Source of the DNA: Lantana camara
Lineage: Eukaryota; Streptophyta; Magnoliopsida; Lamiales; Verbenaceae
DNA length: 64,000 nt
Direction: 5' to 3'
Assembly: GCA_037501455.1 (NCBI GenBank)
Contig: CM074859.1
Span: 90,602,894 to 90,666,893 of the forward strand
Shown here: positions 47,223 to 56,544 of the stretch, piece by piece
How positions within the stretch are numbered: position 1 is the first letter of the stretch
Layout: every line of letters begins with the position of its first letter
Translations under genes and position numbers: made by a program
Notes under the pieces: generated by a model
What the model saw: only the letters and a program-made list of their open reading frames with translations
The model's database searches: none
What the model was told of the DNA's origin: nothing

Positions 47223-48129
47223 TAGGGGTGGGTACCCGATCCGACCTGATCGGATCAGGTTTTTTTCGTAAATTCGGATATCGGATCGGGTATCCGAAAC
47301 CCGACATAATATATCGGATTGGGTTCGGGTAGTATTTTACTACCCGAACTACCCGATTGGGTACCCGAATTACCCGAATTTTTTTTTAAAAAAAATATAT
47401 ATTATATATATATAATATGTATGTGTATATATTATATATATATTACAGATATTATATATATTATAGTATGAACATGTTATATATATTTTAAGTATGTATA
47501 ATCTTTGAATAGTACCAAAAAATTGAAAAAATTCTTTTTAGGTCCCCAATTTTGAAAAAGTTCTCATTCAATCCCCAATTGAAAAACAAAATTCCTTTTA
47601 GGTCCCCACAAACAGTACATGTTCGTACATTGTCTTTAGGAATTGCGTACATTTTTTAGGGAATTGCGTATAAAATGTCGTATATACGAGATTCCGGGAT
47701 TTTTATACGCAATTCCCTAAAAAATGTACGCAATTCCTGAATTATTATACAACCTTGGGGAGTGAAAAGGAATTTTGTTTTTCAATTGGGGAGTGAACAG
47801 AAACTTTTTCAAAATTGGGGAGTGAAAAGGAAATTCAGTTTACACTTGGGGATTTTTGAGGAATTATCCGTATATATATAATATATAATATTATATATAT
47901 TATAACATGTATAATATCATACATATATATATATATATATATATATCAGTATGTATATTAAAGTATGTACTTTAATATGTATATGTATATATTATATATA
48001 TATATTACCGATATTATATATATTATAGTATATATGTACATGTTATATATATATTATAACATATGTATGATATTATGTATATATATTAAAGTATGTATAT
48101 GTTATATATATATTACAGTATATATATTA
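47223..48129. mobile_element. hAT-like element end, truncated, with nested foldback
   Basis: TAGGGGTGGGTACCCGATCC at 47223 resembles hAT-type termini of plants, followed by TACCCGA-rich subterminal repeats. The matching right end is not seen before an LTR fragment begins at 48130, so it is cut or interrupted. AT-rich microsatellites fill 47390-47520 and 47870-48128. Confidence 0.5.
47541..47822. repeat. foldback element with double inverted repeat
   Basis: Inner arms 47638-47672 and 47704-47738 are perfect 35-bp complements around a 31-bp loop. Outer arms of about 68 bp (47541-47608 and about 47755-47822) are imperfect complements made of phrases such as GGTCCCCAATTTTGAAAAAG. No open frame is present. 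It is probably a MITE or the joined ends of a MULE. Confidence 0.8.
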
Positions 48130-49154
48130 TGTAGCACCCTTCACGTATGGATGCCACACCCCCGCACTATAGCTTAGTCCACATACGAAATGGGTAATCC
48201 GTACATGAACCAAACTATAGCGAACGGGCGATAAAGAAAAAGAACCAAGCTAGCTAGGCGGGACTAACCTTACCCGGAAAACCACAATGCAATAAAACGA
48301 GCGGAAGCATAATAATTTTCAATATTAAATTCCAAGTATTCAAGTTATACTATCTTCTAACTCCATATATCAAAATATTATCATCTCCCAAACTACATAA
48401 CATGTCCAAAAGTAATGGATACAATACATGAACATGTAGTGCTAGACTCGACTGAAAACAGAACAGGACTCTGACTCCCGCCTAGCACGAACCTGCAAAA
48501 CACTGAAAGATTGAGGTGTCAGTCCAACACGGACTGAGCGAGGGGTGTAAATAAATATTAGCGCAATTAACATGCAAGTTCTAATCTCGGGTAAGGTTTT
48601 TAATAAAGGAGACAATATAAGTTCAATACTAAAATAGATCTCGCCCGAGATTACAACTAATCCATTCAATCAATACAAACATTATCAATTCAATTCAATT
48701 CACTCAGTGGCCCGGCGAGTGAGGGCAATCTCCAACCTTACTCCAATTAGTGAACAATACCATCTTTAGGTTTTATTTCAATAATTATCATACGATCATT
48801 AGTGCACACTTAGCATTTCACGAACTCCTTCTTCCTCCGGTGATGGTGGGATTGCAAGGCCCAACCGTCCATGAACGGTGTATGTCGGGAACATGACTCC
48901 CACGCACGGGATTTCTTCCTCCACCAAACCTCCTGGTGGATTCAGAGGTGATCCCAAAATTGGTGAGGATAGTGTAAGAGTTACCCGTCAGCCCTTGCTT
49001 CCCCGGTTGGCTCAATATACTACCCTCGGGCCCATGTGAACACGGCATGCTTACTCGCCAAAACACGATCAATCACGATAACACGATTATTCAATGGATC
49101 ACGAAATCATTTGCAATCGGTAGAGATTTTGGGAAAGATATATACATATATATA
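48130..49154 (-). repeat. Gypsy LTR fragment
   Basis: It begins TGTAGCACCC and shares the end block, the TCAGTCC-AACAC-GGACTGA stem (48519-48537), the TCCACCA/TGGTGGA hairpin (48920-48940) and long stretches with the solo LTR at 34407 and the TR-GAG LTRs. It stops at 49154, where a hAT-like end starts. The remainder may continue beyond the nested elements, outside the window. Confidence 0.8.
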
Positions 49155-49471
49155 TAGGGGTGTAAACGGATAATAAACGGATCGGATGTATGATTACCAT
49201 ATCCTTATCCGTTTATGATTCGGATGGATACGGATAATATCCTTTTAAATCGAATTCGGATAATATCCTTTTTATACGGATACAAGGCGGATTCGGACAG
49301 ATTCGGATTTTAATCGGATTTTCAACTATTCAAAATTTGACATAAATTATTTATTTATATAACTTCGAACTTTTAATCAAATTATCAACTATTCATTTAT
49401 AGATAAATTATTTTAATAATTATATAACTTTGAATATATATATTTTAGACGAATAGAGAAATAATAAGTAT
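49155..49471. mobile_element. hAT-like element, left part
   Basis: It starts TAGGGGTGTAAACGGAT, a hAT-type terminus, followed by subterminal repeats of ATCCGTTT, CGGATAATATCC and TTCGGAT. It is interrupted at 49472 by the Retand-type LTR; its other end is outside the window. Confidence 0.55.
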
Positions 49472-50275
49472 TGATGGGTCCGAATCCGATCACTTTACAA
49501 TTTATATTTGTGGAGGAAACCACCGGAGCTTCGCCGGAAAAGGGGAAGTGAGTTCAACCTGTTGGGACAAGCACAAGAAAGTCAGATGGCCAAGCTGGGG
49601 GAACTGGGGGTGATACCCAGTTTGGCTCTCCGACGCTCAAGTCAGTTCAGTGTATGAAGAAAATGTAAGTTCAGTCACAGTTGCAGTGATGAAGAAAGCT
49701 TAAAGAATGCTTACAGTGTAGAAGATGACTTGGATTATTTATAGTTGAGGGTCAAGGGCCCTTTGGTCATTTGCCTCAAGTGGTCCTGGCCGAATGTTGC
49801 CCTAACACGTGGCGCTGTGAGAGAGAAACCTAGGAGGAATCTTCTGCAAAAGCGGCCCAAAAGTTAGTGCTAGCAACAGTGGCAGGTGCGCGGGCATGTA
49901 CGTTGTGTCAGAGAGCCATGTGGGTGGTTGGTAACGAGGGCTTGAGAGCGCGCTCGTGACAACCTTGAGTCTTGGAGGCCAAGATATCCGCTGAGGGGAA
50001 TGTTGGCTCCAATTCAAATGACGAGCCAAAGGAGAGGCCGCTCTGAGGGTGTGTGACGCTCGAAGAGGGCTCCCTGGGCACGTAGGCGTACCCATCGTTT
50101 GGTGTGTAGGACGCTCGTTGGAGTGATAGCGCTCGTTGGGCTTAACTCCTGAAGAAGATCTACGCTAGTTGGGCTCATCGCTCGTGAACTGATGGTGCAG
50201 CCTTGGGGAGACAGATGTCATCATCTCGGTGATGCCACGTGTCTTAATGTGGGACGATCGTATTTTGACCCCATC
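49472..50275 (-). repeat. 3' LTR of the Retand-type element (804 bp)
   Basis: The plus strand begins TGATGGGTCC and ends GACCCCATCA, an inverted terminal match, and a polypurine tract follows. The probable target duplication at the left is AGTAT (49467-49471). The second LTR is out of the window. Confidence 0.78.
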
Positions 50276-50290
50276 ATTTTGCCCCCCAAT
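50276..50290 (-). promoter_or_regulatory. polypurine tract of the Retand-type element
   Basis: The minus strand reads AATTGGGGGGCAAAA directly before the LTR start TGATGGGG. Confidence 0.8.
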
Positions 50291-50616
50291 TCTGCAGTTC
50301 TTATTGATAAGGACTGTAGAATTTTGACACGCTCTATCTCTTGTTCATAGCGCTCGTGTAGGGCTTGGCGTATTGAGCAATTTTCCTCTGATTGCGCCAT
50401 AAATGCGGTCTTTTCAACTGACCGATCGTATCACTTCCGCATTAAATGTTGGTACTATTCTGAAGCCCTTGAAACGTCAGAGCATTAAATGCGGGTGCGC
50501 GTGGGGCGCGTGAGCATTGGGAAGCATGTGCCGGTTCCATAAAGTGGGCGGTTTCCTAGGCGGGAAATGATTGCCATTTTGAATTTATTGCCTAAAACGG
50601 TACCAACTCCCATCCC

Positions 50617-50624
50617 TATAAATA
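50617..50624 (+). promoter_or_regulatory. TATA box of the antisense gene
   Basis: TATAAATA in the context CCCTATAAATAAGGG lies 268 bp before the ATG at 50892. A pyrimidine/adenine-rich leader follows, with a 5'-UTR intron (donor AAG/GTAAAT at 50758, acceptor CTCAG at 50883). This is a convincing stand-alone promoter on the strand opposite to pol. Confidence 0.65.
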
Positions 50625-50891
50625 AGGGATTCTGAAATCTTCACATTCTTTACGCATTCAAAACTCTCAAGCATCCTTTGCAAAGAAAATTCTCTCGCAT
50701 TCCAGTTCTTAGAGCATCTTCAACCTCTTCTTCAGTCTTCTTCAGAAACTTTTCAAGGTAAATCTCCAGTGTGACTTTCTGACTTTGCTAACCGTAGATT
50801 CGGACCTTAGGATTTTGTAATCCCTCAGATTCCCGTCTTTCTGAACCTTAAACTCTCTCCAAGAAAAACCTCCAAATCCTCAGTTTCTGCC

Positions 50892-52059
50892 ATGGCCGAC
50901 CAACATGTTGAAGAATTTGCCCGTGAAATCCAAGAGATGGCCACCGATAGTTCTTCTTCCCACAATTCCCCCAGAGATGAAGAGTTGGGGGCGGCGGTAA
51001 TGGCTATGGAAGATAGAAACCCAGGCGGAGTGGATCCTCTTTTTGAGGAGATGGATCTGGTGATTGAGGCAGAAAGACAAGGAGTCACCAGACAAGGAGT
51101 CTCCCTCCCCATAACTCAAAGTGCCACACATCCCCACCGCCACAGAGTGACCGTGGCCGTTGCAAATCCGCTTCCAGTGGCGGAAGCCGTAACTGGGCCT
51201 TCAGAAAGGGCCCGTGTTGCAAACCCGCTTCCAGTGGCGGAAGCCGTAACTGGGCCTTCAGAAAGGGCCCGTGACAAGGGCAAGAGTAAGAAAACCCAGA
51301 AATCCAAAGGACCCAACGAGGGGGAGGGCTCAGGTTATCAGGCTACCGAGCGCACGCCAGATGAGACTCCCAGCACCGTCACTGTGGGAGATGTAAAGAC
51401 AATGATGGCCCCCATCTACTGGGACGAGCGGTATACTTGGAGAATTCCCCAAAACTACGAGCGTGCAAATAATCCGCCTCCTGGGGAAATGGCAGTGTAC
51501 GTGGACACCGTGCGCTCAGGAGGCCTGAGGTTCCCCATTTCAGTCTCAATGGCCCATTTGCTGAATGACTTGGGCTTGTGTCCATCCCAAATAGTGCCCA
51601 ACGGCTTGGCCCTCCTGACCTGTTTCGTAATTCTGATGAGGACCATGGGTTACGAGCCCTATTTGCGGAACTTCAATGCCCTTTTCCAAGTGGTCAGCTC
51701 CTCTCGCTCTTCTCCTGAGGCGGGCTTTTATTACGTCCAAGCGAAGGCCCATATGAAGTTGATCAACTCGCCCTCGAGCACTTATGGCATTGATTGGAAA
51801 GAAAAATTCATCTTTGTCAAGGCTCCAGCAGGAGAGGACTTTGGGGTGATCACGGAATGGGGCTCGTACTCAAAGAGCCGTTTGTCACCCTCACTCCCCC
51901 GAGACTGGGCTAAAAACCTGGCAACAACCCTAAGGGACGAGGGTCACCTTATACAAGCAAAGGACTGGATAGACGATGCGGAACTCATGTTCTTGTGTGG
52001 TCTTACCAACGACCCTCATTTCCTTGACAACCCTCCGGCTCGTGACATAGAGAGAGACG
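50892..52059 (+). CDS. antisense gene of the Retand-type element, exon 1 (Transposase_28-like domain)
   Basis: The exon opens with MADQHVEEFAREIQEM. Residues about 90-135 contain two copies of the segment VANPLPVAEAVTGPSERAR. The later part (about 165-389) resembles the putative gypsy-type transposon domain (Transposase_28): LRFPISVSMAHLLNDLGL, LTCFVILMRTMGYEP, FYYVQAKAHMKLI, DWKEKFIFV. It ends at GAC-G/GTTAGA (phase 1). The role of this protein is not established; such genes recur on the antisense strand of Tat elements in many plants. Its exon 2 is split by a TR-GAG insertion. Confidence 0.8.
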
Positions 52060-52182
52060 GTTAGATTCTTAGGGCACTAACCTTAGATAGGAATGAATAC
52101 TAACTGCTTTTCTTGTACTTGTAATTTGCACTTAACAATTCTTGTTCAAGGATTTATAACCCTCGTACTTTCATTTTTGCAG

Positions 52183-52346
52183 GAGCCGCTATCTTAGAAA
52201 TGGCCGGTGGAATTAGACAAGCGGCTCGTTTCGCCAACGCACAGAGGAATCAAACCACCCAGGGGAACCAACAGCGCGAGCCCCAACGCCCCCGTAACCG
52301 CAATGATAGAGGGGACGCTCGTGGGGGTGCCAGTTCCAGCACCAAC
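52183..52346 (+). pseudogene. antisense gene, exon 2 left half (split by TR-GAG)
   Basis: The exon starts after TTTTGCAG with AAILEMAGGIRQAARFANA and becomes Gln/Arg/Asn-rich. It is cut after CCAAC (52342-52346), the target duplication of the TR-GAG element. The frame resumes without change at 59049, so the gene was intact until that insertion. Confidence 0.8.
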
Positions 52347-53203
52347 TGTAACGCCCCAAATTTTATTAATCATAATTTTCGGTTATTATAGTAAAATTTG
52401 AATTTATTTCAGAACAAAAAAATATTTATTGCACGAAATAATTGCCGAGAGCATTTCAAATTACCAAATTGTCCCTAGATGGATATTCCTTTAAACTTAG
52501 GGACTTAAGTGCATGATTTCTAAGGACCTCATTGATTATATTTCAAAAGCTTTTGTACTCAATTGCATACTCTCATAAGATGAAGGATTAATTGGCAAAT
52601 TGGCACATTTCACAAAAACCAAGGGATGAATCACGTAATATCATCCCTAGCTTCTTCCTTGATCATTTTCATCCCAAAATTGCCAAACATATTCATCACT
52701 CTCTCGGTATTTCAAAGAAGAAAAGGGAAGAAGATAATTTTATCTCAATCATCAAGATTTCAAGAAGTTTTGCAAGGAATTAAGCATCATCATCATCATC
52801 TTCTTCTTCATCCATTTCTTAGTTTCAAGGTGGGTTTGGCATGAATCCATGGTTCTTGATCATAATTGCATGAGCTAGGGTTTGAGATTTATATGCTAGA
52901 TGGATTGATTGGACATGGAAGCATGATTAAATGATGATAACATGAATTCTTGCTTGATTTCTAGCTTGATTCCTTGAATATTGGCATGAGTGATCAAGTT
53001 TGATCATGAGCTTGAAGCATGAATATGTGATGATATTTTATGGTTTTAAGTGTCTAAGTGTTGTAGTATCACTTCTTGAATGTGTATGCATCATATTCCC
53101 ATAAATTATAGCATTTGGGGGTCAAAAATGGAATTTTGAAGCTTTGTTGCTTTCTTCCCGAGAGCATACTCTGTTTCTGCTCTGTTTTTCAGTTGCAGAA
53201 GCA

Positions 53204-53434
53204 GGGAACGACCGTTCCCAGCCTCAAGGCATTGTGGGAACGGGCGTTCCCTTCTTTCAAATGGAAACCGCGCGGCCGACTATGGGAACGGCCGTTCCCA
53301 TTTTGGCCTTAGAGCCGGAAGGGCCGTTCCCAGCGTAGGCGCGCTTTTTAAAATGAAAAACGTTGCCGCGTTTCTTTGGGCAACGGGAACGACCGTTCCC
53401 AGTTTTCAAAGGAAGCCTGGAACGGCCGTTCCCA
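53204..53434. repeat. palindrome array, core AACGNCCGTT
   Basis: Copies lie at 53204-53219, 53236-53251, 53283-53300 (perfect TGGGAACGGCCGTTCCCA), about 53316-53331 (left arm degraded), 53385-53400 and 53418-53434. The second LTR has the same array at about 57390-57620. The short open frames here merely read through the repeats. Confidence 0.9.
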
Positions 53435-54436
53435 TGGGGCTGACAGAACAAAAGTTTCTGCATAAATTTCCGAAAATGACCCCTCGACCCGACGACTTCT
53501 TTGACCCCGAATTGCTATAATATGTGTTAATATGATGTGAAACGAAAAGTTATAATACCACATTGCATTTGCAAGGTCGTCTCGACACATTTTGGCCGTT
53601 CGTCACATTTGGTCCATTTTAGAGTCATGTCTCACGTGTACACGTCGTGTTTGCACAGATCATCTTCTTGTGACGTGGAGCAGGGGCCGTAGGCTGTGTC
53701 TTGACTTGCATTTGTCGGTAAAGGTGAGGTTTAGTTATTAATTATTTAGAACCCTATAACCCTTATGTGACTTTTGGGCCAAACGGTATAAGGGTATATG
53801 GATTTACAAGTGTTTTGAACTATCCAATCGTGTTCTTTCATAGTAATCGTGTCATTGAAAGCAAGTGGTGTATCGTGTTACTAATCGTGTTCATGACAAG
53901 AGAACCGTGTATCGTGTTATTGTGATCGTGTTTGGCGAACTCGTGTATCGTGTATCGTGTTTATGGGCCCGAGGGTGAGTGTTTGAGCCAACCGGGAAAG
54001 CATAGGGCTGACGGGTAACTCATAACACCTCTCTCAAACCGTGGGGATGCCCCCTGAATCCACCAGGAGGTTTGGTGGAGGAAGGAGTCCCGTACGTGGG
54101 AGTCATGCTCCCGACGTACGTCGTGTTATCGTGGGTGGTTCGGGCCTTGCAAACCCACCACCAAGGGAGTGAAGGATGGATTTCATGTTATAGATCGTGT
54201 GCACTTTAATGACTTGCATGATAACCTAATGAAATGAAAGTGCAATGCTTGTTCACTGTCGAGGTTGGTTGGAGATCGTGCACGCCCCTCGCCAGGGCCA
54301 CTGATTGTTATAACAAATGTGATTATCGTATTAAACCTAGTAGTTGTAATCTCGGGCGAGTCCTTGATATTCTGGCACCTATATTATTTTAATTCCAAAA
54401 CCTTACCCGAGATTATAACTTGCATGTTACTTGTGT

Positions 54437-54477
54437 TATATATCTATATTGCCCCTCACTCGGTCTTCACAGACTGA
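54437..54477 (+). promoter_or_regulatory. TR-GAG core promoter and start-proximal hairpin
   Basis: TATATAT is followed by CCCCTCACTCGGTCT-TCAC-AGACTGAC. The 7-bp stem includes one G.U-compatible pair on the sense strand. Equivalent hairpins occur at 6582, 27440, 34190, 34849 and 48519. Transcription start is predicted in or next to the hairpin, so it would lie at the very 5' end of the RNA and within R. Confidence 0.6.
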
Positions 54478-54864
54478 CGCCTCCACCTTTCAGGTTTTAC
54501 TCGTGGCGTGCTAGGCGGGAGTCGGGTCGTGTCGTTCTGTCCAGCTGAGTCTAGCATAGCTTTTATTTTCATGTATTAATAGTTCATAGAATCATGTTGA
54601 TAGTTGAGTATATATATGTGAATGTTATCCGGAAGATGATAATGTATTGATAGTTAAATACAGTATTGATACCCATGAATTATTCGGTGCTTTCGCTTTA
54701 TTTTATTGCATGTGTAGTTTAGTTCCCGCCTAGCTTGTTGGTATTGCATTGTCACCCGTTCGCTATAGCTTTGATTTATGTATGGATTATCCATTTCATA
54801 CGTGGATTGAGGCTATAGTGCGGGGGTGTGGCACCTCCACGTGTAAGGGGTGTTACATCTAAGG

Positions 54865-54876
54865 TGGTATCAGAGC
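54865..54876 (+). promoter_or_regulatory. TR-GAG primer binding site (initiator tRNA-Met)
   Basis: TGGTATCAGAGC lies seven bases after the LTR end. Confidence 0.95.
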
Positions 54877-55164
54877 CCGGTTGCAAAACCGAGGTTCTCG
54901 AGTCGTGTCGAGTCAGTCTAGGTCGAGCGGCATAGGATTAATTGATACTTGGTGAGCCTTGCATCTTAATTGGAACTACTTGGATTTACCTGAAATTACT
55001 TGAATTAGCCAAATTACTCAATAAGTTGTGCCTTGCATTGATTTTGCTATTGATTGCCAACTAGTTGATCTTGAATTATGTGTTATACTTATATTCTATG
55101 ATCTTAAATATGTTCATTAGCATTTTTTAAATTCAACATGCATATCTAGTGCTTCAATTACAGG

Positions 55165-56214
55165 ATGCCTCGTCATAGGGGACATCATCATGATCATTCT
55201 CCTCGTGCCCCGTCACCCCCTCATGCTCAGCCACAAGATTTTATGAATGCGGTGGTCGGGTTAATTGATCAGAGACTTCAAGAACGGGTCCCTCCAGCAC
55301 CACCTGCACCAATAGCCCCACAGGAAAACCCTATCTCTGCTATACTACGGGAATTTCAGAATCAACACCCTCCCAAGTTTTATAGGGGTGATGACATCCA
55401 GGCAGAGATGTGGTTAAAGGAGATAGAAAGGATTTGGCAACTTATTCCGTGTGATACTCAGGAAAAAGCTCGTTGCACCCTCACCTTGATTCAGGGCGAG
55501 GCCTACTCCTGGTGGGAAAGTACCCAGATTGTATTAGAGGCTGCCGGGGAAGCTATTACTTGGGAAGTATTTGTTCGGGAATTTAAAAATAAGTTCATTC
55601 CACCAGCTTCCCGTACTCGTAGGTTAAGGGAATTTACGGAGTTGAAACAAGAGGGAAGATCAGTTGGTGAGTACATTGCAGAGTTTGAAAGATTGTCCCG
55701 TTATGCTCCTAACATCGCAAACGACGACTTCCACAAGGCAACACAATTCGTGCAGGGACTTAGGCCGGACATCCAGGATGCCTTGAAAGCTGCTAATACA
55801 AGTACCTGGGTCAAGGCTACCAGTAAAGCATTGAAAGTCGAGGATTCGGACAATGTAAGGAGGTCGAGGCTATTCGATTCGGATCCAGCTTCGGGATCTG
55901 AACAGGACCCTGTTACAATGAAAAGGTCCAATGCTGCCTCCATCTTATCCTCCCAGGAAGGGTCGAAAAAGAAAAAGTCTCAAATTGATAGATCAAGTTC
56001 AAAGAAGGGTTCTATTAGGACACCACCATCACAATCAGGGAAGCCACTCTGTACCTATTGTGGATGGGACACCCATACCTATGATGGATGTAGAAAGCGG
56101 TTACGGTTATGTTTCCGTTGTGGAAGTTCGGAGCATCAGATAGATACGTGTCCGAAACGGAAAGAGCGGTCCACCAGGGGTCAGAGCTCACTTAACAGGC
56201 AAGAACCACGGTGA
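55165..56214 (+). CDS. Gag-only protein of TR-GAG
   Basis: This intact 349-residue Gag has a His/Pro-rich start (MPRHRGHHHDH), the retrotransposon Gag domain (about 60-225, with AYSWWE and VGEYIAEFERLSRYAP), a basic Ser/Lys stretch (250-285) and two CCHC knuckles (C296-C309, C316-C329). It stops 20 residues after the second knuckle, so no protease is fused. It is clearly related to the Gag of the chromovirus at 4207-5895, which supports that kind of element as helper. It would assemble particles and bind RNA in the cytoplasm. Confidence 0.93.
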   Translation: MPRHRGHHHDHSPRAPSPPHAQPQDFMNAVVGLIDQRLQERVPPAPPAPIAPQENPISAILREFQNQHPPKFYRGDDIQAEMWLKEIERIWQLIPCDTQEKARCTLTLIQGEAYSWWESTQIVLEAAGEAITWEVFVREFKNKFIPPASRTRRLREFTELKQEGRSVGEYIAEFERLSRYAPNIANDDFHKATQFVQGLRPDIQDALKAANTSTWVKATSKALKVEDSDNVRRSRLFDSDPASGSEQDPVTMKRSNAASILSSQEGSKKKKSQIDRSSSKKGSIRTPPSQSGKPLCTYCGWDTHTYDGCRKRLRLCFRCGSSEHQIDTCPKRKERSTRGQSSLNRQEPR

Positions 56215-56347
56215 ACGGTACCTTCAAACATGCATATCACGAGCATCATGAATTTTATTATCAACAATGTGCGTTGGTGTAACTATACTTGCCTCTTTTG
56301 TAATAAATGTTTCCATAATTGTTTGGATTATTACTTGGAGTATATTC

Positions 56348-56476
56348 GAGAGACGGGGTTCTCTCCTAACTTGTTCGAGAGGCGGGGCACTCTCATCCTT
56401 ACCGAGAAACGGGGTTTTCTCACTTCTTGTTGAAAGACGGGGTTCTTTCATTCTTGTTCAAGAGACGGGGTCTCTT
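56348..56476 (+). repeat. array of five covarying stem-loops in TR-GAG
   Basis: The hairpins are GAGAGA-CGGGGT-TCTCTC (56348-56365), GAGAG/CTCTC (56377-56394), GAGAAA-CGGGGT-TTTCTC (56404-56421), TGAAAGA-CGGGGT-TCTTTCA (56431-56450) and AAGAGA-CGGGG-TCTCTT (56460-56476). Loops stay constant while both stem arms change together. The same motif forms the array in the LARD. It lies after gag and before the polypurine tract. Confidence 0.92.
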
Positions 56477-56506
56477 ATGGCTCATGCATTATTTAAACGC
56501 GACAGT

Positions 56507-56544
56507 GGACCTGGGGACCAGGTCCTTTTTAAGTGGGGGAGAAT
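56507..56544 (+). promoter_or_regulatory. TR-GAG terminal hairpin and polypurine tract
   Basis: The perfect 8-bp hairpin GGACCTGG-GGA-CCAGGTCC (56507-56525) is followed by AAGTGGGGGAGAAT (56531-56544), which abuts the 3' LTR. Confidence 0.9.

Larger units (their letters stand above)
52347..54857 (+). repeat. 5' LTR of TR-GAG
   Basis: TGTAACGCCCC...GGGGTGTTACA. Contents include a palindrome array (53204-53434), the TCCACCA-GGAGGTT-TGGTGGA hairpin (54059-54079), TATATAT (54437-54443) and the hairpin TCGGTCT-TCAC-AGACTGA (54460-54477) 17 bp downstream. It holds 12 bp absent from the 3' copy, probably slippage between CTTGATT repeats. Confidence 0.95.

Noticed and set aside
47965..48177. Tyr/Ile/Met-rich 70-codon frame
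   Set aside because: It is a translation of ATAT microsatellite running into the LTR fragment.
53115..53590. Small frames on both strands in TR-GAG LTRs
   Set aside because: They repeat identically in both LTRs simply because the LTRs are identical, and they consist of palindrome translation.
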